Assembly (NCBI GenBank): GCA_964019415.1 | Contig: OZ025884.1 | Span: 5,749,233 to 5,813,232 of the forward strand | DNA from: Ianthella basta | Lineage: Eukaryota; Porifera; Demospongiae; Verongiida; Ianthellidae | Length of the DNA stretch: 64,000 nucleotides | Direction: 5' to 3' | Shown: piece by piece, positions 57,779 to 64,000 of the stretch | Layout of the letters: the number at the start of each line of letters is the position of its first letter | How positions within the stretch are numbered: position 1 is the stretch's first letter | Program-made: the position numbers and the translations under genes | Notes under the pieces: generated by a model | What the model saw: the letters and a program-made list of their open reading frames with translations, nothing else | The model's database searches: none | Told to the model about the DNA's origin: nothing

Positions 57779-58945
57779 CGCGGTCCGCCCTCGGGTATAC
57801 CGCCGGTCCACCCTAGCTACCTAATTGCCCTTGACGTACGCGTCAAAGACTCGTAAGTGCCAAAATTGGTCGGGTAGCTATAATTTTCGGCCCCCACGGC
57901 CGTGCGAAGTGTAGGAAACGGCAATTAACGTACTGGGTGACATCAGAGTCCGAGCACTCCATGTCAAAGACGTGTAGTATGTTTATCTCTGCATGCGTTT
58001 GGCTCGAAATGTGAGAAATACCTTCCAAAGTACACATGCAGTGAATTCAGTTAGTGTACAGTCATTTACAGTTGCTGGCCCAGCATTGCTCTGGCAATAC
58101 ACTTTATAGATCCAGCTGGAATTTCTACTTGAGTTACACAATCCATGGTGTATAGCTACCACTCATAGCATTCAAACTTACAACGTAATCATATATAATA
58201 AGGCCCGTTTACACTAGCAAGTACTAGTTAAACTGGTTTGGAATCTGGATTAAAACTAATGTACTGTATGTGAACATACAAATGCCAAGATAAATGCACT
58301 GCTTGTCCTGCCACACATACGAAGTGGTGTCCAGGGTCCATCCTCCATCATGGTGCCATCCTCTACTGCACCAGGTCTCGCCTGGCATCCTCCCCCGTGC
58401 TGCTCAAGTTGGCAGGCTCTCCTGCTCTCACTCTCATACGTGCAAGGGACTGTAGTGATGTGGTGAGTGGGAGTGTGTGGGGCAAGGTAGGTCATACATA
58501 GTGATAGCTAGCAATAGAGAGTAGTGACTAATCATGTACTTGTATTCAGCTGTGGCGTGGCATTTCAAAATTACCCTGTGTTTCCAATTTTGCATGCCCT
58601 TCTTTAAATTTACCCTACCTTTCCTGCACTCTGATTGGGTGAGATACACAAGACTGTTATTAGACCTATGTGCAGCTGATCTGACCCAGCCATTCATGGA
58701 GGAATCATGCAACACCTATGTAGTACAGTTGTAATAGATATAGTGTGCTATAGTGTGTGATGTCACAGTAGCCCATATGCAGCATGAATGGCCTTAGGTC
58801 TGAAGAGTGATATAATATTATCACTTACAAACTGCAGCAGAATATTCATCCTTGCTTCAATCACTATTACATTATGCACTAAATATAAACATATGAAACT
58901 TGTTTTCCTGTTGTGTCAGATTAATAATATGACAGAAGTATGCAT
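57779..58945. other. Spacer upstream of GTPase copy 4, no gene
   Basis: The first 100 bases are GC-rich and probably the promoter of copy 4. The rest is AT-rich. A GGCCCGTTTACACTAGCAAG-like sequence at about 58202 looks like the end of a TIR transposon, but no partner was found. Open frames of 60-90 codons on both strands are unsupported. Confidence 0.45.
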
Positions 58946-59200
58946 ACTTTTTCCAACGAAAGAATACAGTTACTGCGCAAATAAGTACATGTCCATCGCG
59001 TACACCATGTGAGCTAGCTATATGCACCCACAAGTAGCCAGTCACATAGACCCATGCTCAAGCAAAAGCACCCGGGCCAGATACCAGCTACAAACCTCAC
59101 CCCAACAAGCATGATCTTGGACACTGCATGGCACCAGCACTTCATAGATGGTCCGGAGTAGCAGATCATCAAGTGAATACTACATTTAACTCCCCTTGAA
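58946..59200 (-). pseudogene. Relic of exons 1 and 2 of GTPase copy 2
   Basis: Collinear with 45720-45940: the TTTTTCCAACGAAAGAAT end of exon 2, the intron, and exon 1 with CACCCCAACAAGCATGATCT. Exon 2 is cut inside the P-loop and the exon 1 frame is broken, including an insertion near 59128. It lies just after the tail of copy 5, so copy-2-type sequence once stood here too. Confidence 0.75.
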
Positions 59201-59735
59201 CCTGAAGTTACTCCCACAGGTGGTCCTACCTACGCAAATCTGTCTCCTTTCAAAAACGTCAGCAAATACAAACTGTATAGCAGGATTCATCATTAACACC
59301 ATCTGCTGTGCTATGCTACAATCTTATTATATATGCAGCTGCATGTCATTATGGCAAACTGTGTTTTTCGCAGCTGTTTCTTGTATATAATTATACAAAT
59401 TTGTACTTGTTTCCTGTTACATTGTGTACTTAATTATATATTTGTACAAGAAACAGCTGCAAGGAACAGCAGGTGCTGTTCATTGTCTCATGCACTGCAC
59501 TGTTACGTCATGCATTAAAATTAAACAGACGTAGAATTTACTGCCCTGTTTGATCATTATAGAAATACAACGGACAAATGCAAGATGAAGCCATGGCTGT
59601 GCACATGGAATTTAAAACAACAAAAAAACGTAAAATAGTCAAGCATGCAGGTATACATTTGCTGTATATATTTATACAAGTGTGTGGCCAAATTCCATTG
59701 TTGTCTTGTGTGTCATGCAGCCTCTCAGCAACGAC

Positions 59736-62700
59736 ACTGTTTTGAATTGCTCTGGCGAGGTGGAGGTTTACCCCGCTCAATGGTGAATCCTTGCGATCGA
59801 ATACTCGGTGTGCAGCATCTTGGAAACTTTAAAGCTGTACACAGCATGCATAGTACACAAGGTGGAGGGAAGGAAATTATAGGTTAATACACAATCAAGT
59901 CCACACTTTAAAAGCAATAAACCTTGAACCATGCATGCATGTACGTATTACTAAGTGCATAAATTGTACAACACAGAAGATACACGTGGAGCTGTGTGCC
60001 TTGGCCTCGTGCTACTCATGGGGGGGAGGAGGTGTTTCAGCCACAACAAGATGGGGAGCCAGGGTATACAGGAGAGTTGCAGAACTTCTCAGCAATATAC
60101 TGTCTCATCCTGATAATTGCATGGACATCCAAAACAAGGCTTCTTGCTCACTGTACATAACTATTTGAGTAGTTGAACAAGGGTTAATCACTGGATATTA
60201 CGCCTACCAGCCTTCTACACCGAAGTGTTTCAGGAGGCTGGGGGGCCGGAGCCCTATTGATGGCAACCAGTGATCGCCCTCCCCCATTACTAGTCATCGT
60301 ACAAAGATGGAAGAGCCACATACAGCTGTTTCGCCCTGATTGGGGCTCATCAGTGTGGCGTACTGATGGAATGCAGGATGACTAGTCACTCTTGTATCCC
60401 CCACCAGTGAAACACTTGTGGTTTCAACAAGTGTGGCTCTTCCATCTTTGTAGGATGACTAGTAATGGGGGAGGGCAATCACTGGTTGCCATCAATAGGG
60501 TTCCAGCCCCCCAGCCTCCTGAAACACTTCGGTGCAGAAAGCTGGTAGGCGTAATATCCAGTGATTAACCCTTGTTCAACCTAGCCTGGCCTGGCCGTTG
60601 CAGTGGCTTACTGCAATGAACCGACCTCTCAACTATTTGAGTAAGTGTATACAAGTGTACAAACTTTGTCAAACATACCAAAGTGCTTTGCAAATTCCAT
60701 CAGGTTCTCCCCAGTAAGGGCACTGGTTTCGTAAAATGTATAGGCCAACTTTCTACTCCTCAATTCACGGTCAATAGTAGCTCTAGCTTCCTCTTCAGAA
60801 ACCTGTGTATTGTACAGTGATATAGGAACGTGTCCTATGTAAAATTATATCAATCTGTCATGATCAGTCTGTCATTCAATATTAATTCAATAGATCCTGT
60901 TGCCATGGTAACGTGTGTCTAAACACAATGATTCAAAATTTTAGAGAAGCATTCTAATAGTTTGACTCTAAATACCATAGACATACATGGCGGGCGGGTT
61001 CTTAAATCCCATATAGTACATTGTGGGCAGACTGCAGATGCTTATAAATCCCACTACGCTGTGGGTAGAAAGTGTGTGAGGTTTACATAACATCATTACA
61101 GCCATTCTATATCTGCTGTGATATGCGCTATTATTGTGAACTATTCAGTCAGTTCTCATCAGATGGCCTTTTAGGATTAAGGGTAGATGGAGAAGGAGTG
61201 CAACAAGAAGGCTTACAGGTACCAGAGAGTTCTTCTATTGGGCTCCTACATCGCCGTTGGTTGCCAATGACGAGGACATTGTCAAGAGGACAGAGGGGAG
61301 GCAATCTTGATTGGATTTGAGAACAGTTTTGGATCTATAAAACTTAAATGCCGCCCAATTGGTGTCTGTGAGGATGTAGACCACCCATGCAACACTTGGG
61401 CACTTCATGCTCTCAAGCTTCATGTTCTAAATCCTGCCTCTTGGGCAGTGTTCTCCACAGAAAATACTATAAGAAGGGTACACCTGACAATCATGTGAGG
61501 AGTGGCTAGTGGATGGTTGCATGGGTGTGGGAGAGGGTGTCACCGTCCTGTGCAAAGTGCAGTAGCCTCGGGACACAGTGTGTATGCATGCAAATGCTAT
61601 TGCCCACACCACATGACTAGTGGCACTGTGCTTTTCAAGGAAGTTACAGTGCCATGCATATGGTTTACTGCCTCAAGGAGGGTTCTTGAGGGAGCAAGTA
61701 GGGTTCTGTACCCTTCAAAAACAGCCTCACGAGAACACTGCGGTCTAGGGCAGTATTTAATTATAACTATTACGTAAAAAGTAAGTTGAGGTTATACATT
61801 GCATGTAAGGTACACAGGACACGTGTCCACATGCAACACTAAACAAAGATGATGGGTCTGGAATTATTTGGAGTTATAACTGTCAAGACTCTACATCACC
61901 CATAACATGCAATTATGCACAAATATACGCCAGTTCAAAAACATACCTTTCGTTTAGAGGTCATATCCGATTTATTTCCCAGGACAGCAATTTGAGGTGG
62001 ATTACTGTCATCCCATGTTGGATTGGACTGCTTGAAATGATCCAGAAATTGATCCAACCAAGATGGGATAAGGTCCCGGCTAGAGGTAAAGCTCTTATGA
62101 CCATTAAATAAATGGGTTAATGTGTCCTAAAAAAAGAAGACTGGAGTGAGGGCTTCTCAGCTGGCTCAGGGCAATTCTCCTGATACCAGCTTCAAACCAA
62201 AGTGCTTCCAGCACTCTTCCTCACGGCAAGTCTTTGAAGCTGGTATTAGGAGATCAGCCCCTTTTCAATCATCCACAGCTTGAATAGTAATGGTTTCATT
62301 GTTCCCGTGAATCATGCATGATTAATAGACAACAACTAATGTTTATGCATACACCTACATGCATGTAGCCTACCTTACGGGTTACATCATACACCAGCAC
62401 TGCCCCATGTGCTCCTCGAAAGTAGAAGTTTGTCAAAGTACGAAACTAAAAGGTGAGAGGTGAGCAGATATAGTGCACTGCATGGGGTTAGAGGAAGTTA
62501 GAGTTAGCTAAAGATGTTTAGAACACTCACTTGTTCTCCTCCACAAGTGTCCCACATGTCTAGCTTAACACTACCCCCATCCACTTCCAGGGAAATCTCG
62601 CCAACAGATCTGTGTATATGTTTGCGCATGAGGATGAAGGTGTGGCATCTAATATCTTACATACACATAATTATATGCAGTGTGTGTGCAGCTTGTGACA

Positions 62701-62808
62701 ATATTGAAGTGGCACATACGAAATTGCAAGAGTCGATGGCTGCTTCCTTTCTGCGGTGTAGCCACTCTTCAAGTAAGCAATAATGCTGGATTTGCCAACG
62801 TCGCTGTC
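59736..62808 (-). CDS. Rab-like small GTPase, copy 5, first exon outside the window
   Basis: Exons 2 to 7 are present: 62808-62720, 62609-62531, 62445-62374, 62126-61947, 60802-60679, and about 59835-59736. Intron phases match copy 4. The P-loop half is DSDVGKSS, switch II WDTCGGEQ, then GNKSD and ETSA. The end KQCRC is a CXC prenylation motif as in many Rabs. Exon 1 (about 30 residues to the first P-loop glycine) should fall about 0.1-0.3 kb beyond base 64000, because the right edge already matches 57531-57600 of copy 4. Intron 5 gained about 1 kb of inserted DNA and intron 6 a foldback element. Likely intact. Confidence 0.85.
60172..60628. mobile_element. Foldback element in intron 6 of GTPase copy 5
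   Basis: Arms of about 150 bases (60172-60320 and 60430-60580) begin and end GTTGAACAAGGGTTAATCAC and complement. A short GC-rich tail with GCCTGGCCTGGCCG follows. The whole is bracketed by a direct repeat of about 12 bases (AACTATTTGAGTA, 60159-60171 and 60629-60641). Copy 4 lacks it. No coding capacity. Confidence 0.75.
60803..61946. other. Intron 5 of GTPase copy 5, insert-rich
   Basis: The equivalent intron in copy 4 is 249 bases; here it is 1144. The extra part, about 60960-61770, has small GC-richer stretches and open frames of 60-90 codons on both strands with no family resemblance I can name. Probably a decayed transposon. Confidence 0.45.
62135..62262. repeat. Foldback-family repeat in intron 4 of GTPase copy 5
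   Basis: Starts GAGTGAGGGCTTCTCAGCTG as at 3400 and has inverted ends (CTCCTGATACCAGCTTCAAA and TTTGAAGCTGGTATTAGGAG). The central hammerhead-like core is lost. Orthologous in position to 55496-55690. Confidence 0.7.
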
Positions 62809-64000
62809 CTAAAACATGGAATTAGGAAATATTAGCATAATACCTGCAACCAGTATAGGTGACAGCTACTTAGTGACACACAATGACTAATTGACACAAT
62901 GAATAATTACATTTGGTATTCAGGGAGCTGCACTAGCTGAATGTAAGAGTAGATACGGAACGGTTGTATACGAGTCAACCATATATTTCAACCCATATCC
63001 AGGGTCGGATACAAAGTCAGAGGCAGGATAAAGTGGCAAGGCAGGAAGTGCAAAGAAGGAGTGGGTGGGACTGTGGTTTGACCACCCACTCCTTGTTGTA
63101 TTTCTTAGGGCTGCCATGCACTGTGTCCACTTTGTTTACTGCTCCAGATCCACTGTGTCATATTTAAAGGCCACCTTACCTTGTAAGCTATAATCCTTAC
63201 TACTGTTGAAGATGCCTGAAGTGAAGCCAAAATGGTTTGTTAATTCTGATATCATTTCAGCACTTGGGATCGGCTAGTGTGGTTCTTAGAACACCAATTA
63301 AATGTCATTGCCTACACAGCCAGTTAATGTTTTCAAAATGACCGTGAATCATCGGACACCTGTGCTAGCTGATAACTATATTGAGGCAGTTTGTCGCAAT
63401 TCTTACCCCAACCAAAGGCACACAGCACTGTAGCCCTTCGCCTGTGACTGTACTAACATACATCACCTGTGATATTACTGGAATCTGGAACTCATGGAAG
63501 TGTCCTGTGGTACGCGCAATGCAGCGTGAGTGTACATGTTAGCATCACTGAGTAGAAATCAGACATATGGACTCTCATAAACAAAGTTACAACTGAGAAA
63601 ATGAACTGGCTCACACTCCCATCATGGGGTCAGGGAGGTTTCACAGAGGTGTGCTCCGACTGGTGTGTGCTTCTCTGAAGATTGACGATGATCAGTCCTC
63701 TGCAGCCATGTTCCATAGAGATGATTAGATGTCATTCAAAACTGTTGTTGTGACTATGACTTGATCGTTCCAAAGCAGCAAATGAAAGTATTCACTTGAA
63801 TCGCTCGCCATGTGCCTAACTGCCAATGTCCCTAACCAGGTACCGTCAGATCTACGTATTTCATACCTTTTTCTTTTATTAGATGCAGCTACATAATAAT
63901 CGTCGATTCAGCTCTAGGGTCTACCATATATACTAGCGTCGTCTGCCCAGTGGATAGATTGAGAATCCCGACCAAACGTCTTCGTGCGGCTGAGCTAGGA
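62809..64000. other. Intron 1 of GTPase copy 5, cut by the window edge
   Basis: Collinear with 56333-57600, the first intron and near-promoter region of copy 4, with many small differences. No other gene. The last 60 bases match the region about 90-150 bases downstream of exon 1 in copy 4. Confidence 0.75.

Noticed and set aside
61072..61777. Overlapping 60-90 codon frames in GTPase copy 5 intron 5 as a nested gene
   Set aside because: Frames on both strands have similar length with no motif or splice structure. The copy 4 intron lacks the segment, so it is probably a transposon remnant.

Overview
The window is animal (metazoan) nuclear DNA. Genes are split by many short GT-AG introns. It holds orthologues of the ciliary protein CFAP53 and of the peroxisomal enzyme HSD17B4, and it is full of microsatellites, MITE-like inserts and foldbacks. 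Short introns, tight gene spacing and abundant GCATGC and GCTAGC palindromes fit a sponge or another early-branching marine invertebrate. That placement is an inference, because no marker gene settles it. No rRNA, tRNA or CRISPR array was seen.

Region 1 (1-30.4 kb, + strand) is a tandem array of a two-exon gene family I do not recognise. Exon 1 encodes a signal peptide and a small ectodomain with Cys and Trp. Exon 2 encodes more ectodomain and seven hydrophobic segments whose loop charges fit an N-outside seven-pass protein. Four copies look intact (starting at 6580, 10231, 14276 and 23426). Two are dead (1292-2851 and 18661-20273), and one 3' half is fused in frame to a cysteine-pair (ZAD-like) N-terminus (29492-30361). 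Several orphan promoter-plus-signal-exon pieces are scattered between them. The array shows repeated unequal exchange and gene conversion: hybrid introns, swapped 3' ends, a 1.2-1.5 kb inverted duplication, and repeated flanks.

Region 2 (21.7-33.6 kb, - strand) is CFAP53. Its 3' exons interleave with the array: three exons were copied to 21.7-23.0 kb, and the chimeric array gene lies antisense in a CFAP53 intron. Region 3 (33.8-40.1 kb, - strand) is HSD17B4 in 21 recognised exons, ending in a peroxisomal AKL tripeptide. About 80-95 residues of its hydratase domain cannot be found, and a long GT repeat sits in that interval.

Region 4 (40.2 kb to the end, - strand) is a tandem family of Rab-like small GTPases with a shared seven-exon structure. 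Genes start at 42078, 45962, 51848 and 57778, and a fifth runs off the right edge. The two copies nearest HSD17B4 keep the switch II DTCGQE motif. The three distal copies read DTCGGEQ, which replaces the catalytic glutamine. Partial copies lie at 53.3-54.0 and 58.9-59.2 kb. A 5'-truncated reverse transcriptase element (46.4-48.8 kb, + strand) and a TIR element carrying a RecQ-like helicase start (52.0-52.8 kb) are inserted among them.

Most points of biological interest concern family turnover: a likely undescribed seven-pass receptor-like family evolving by exon shuffling and conversion, and a GTPase subfamily that has lost its hydrolysis residue.
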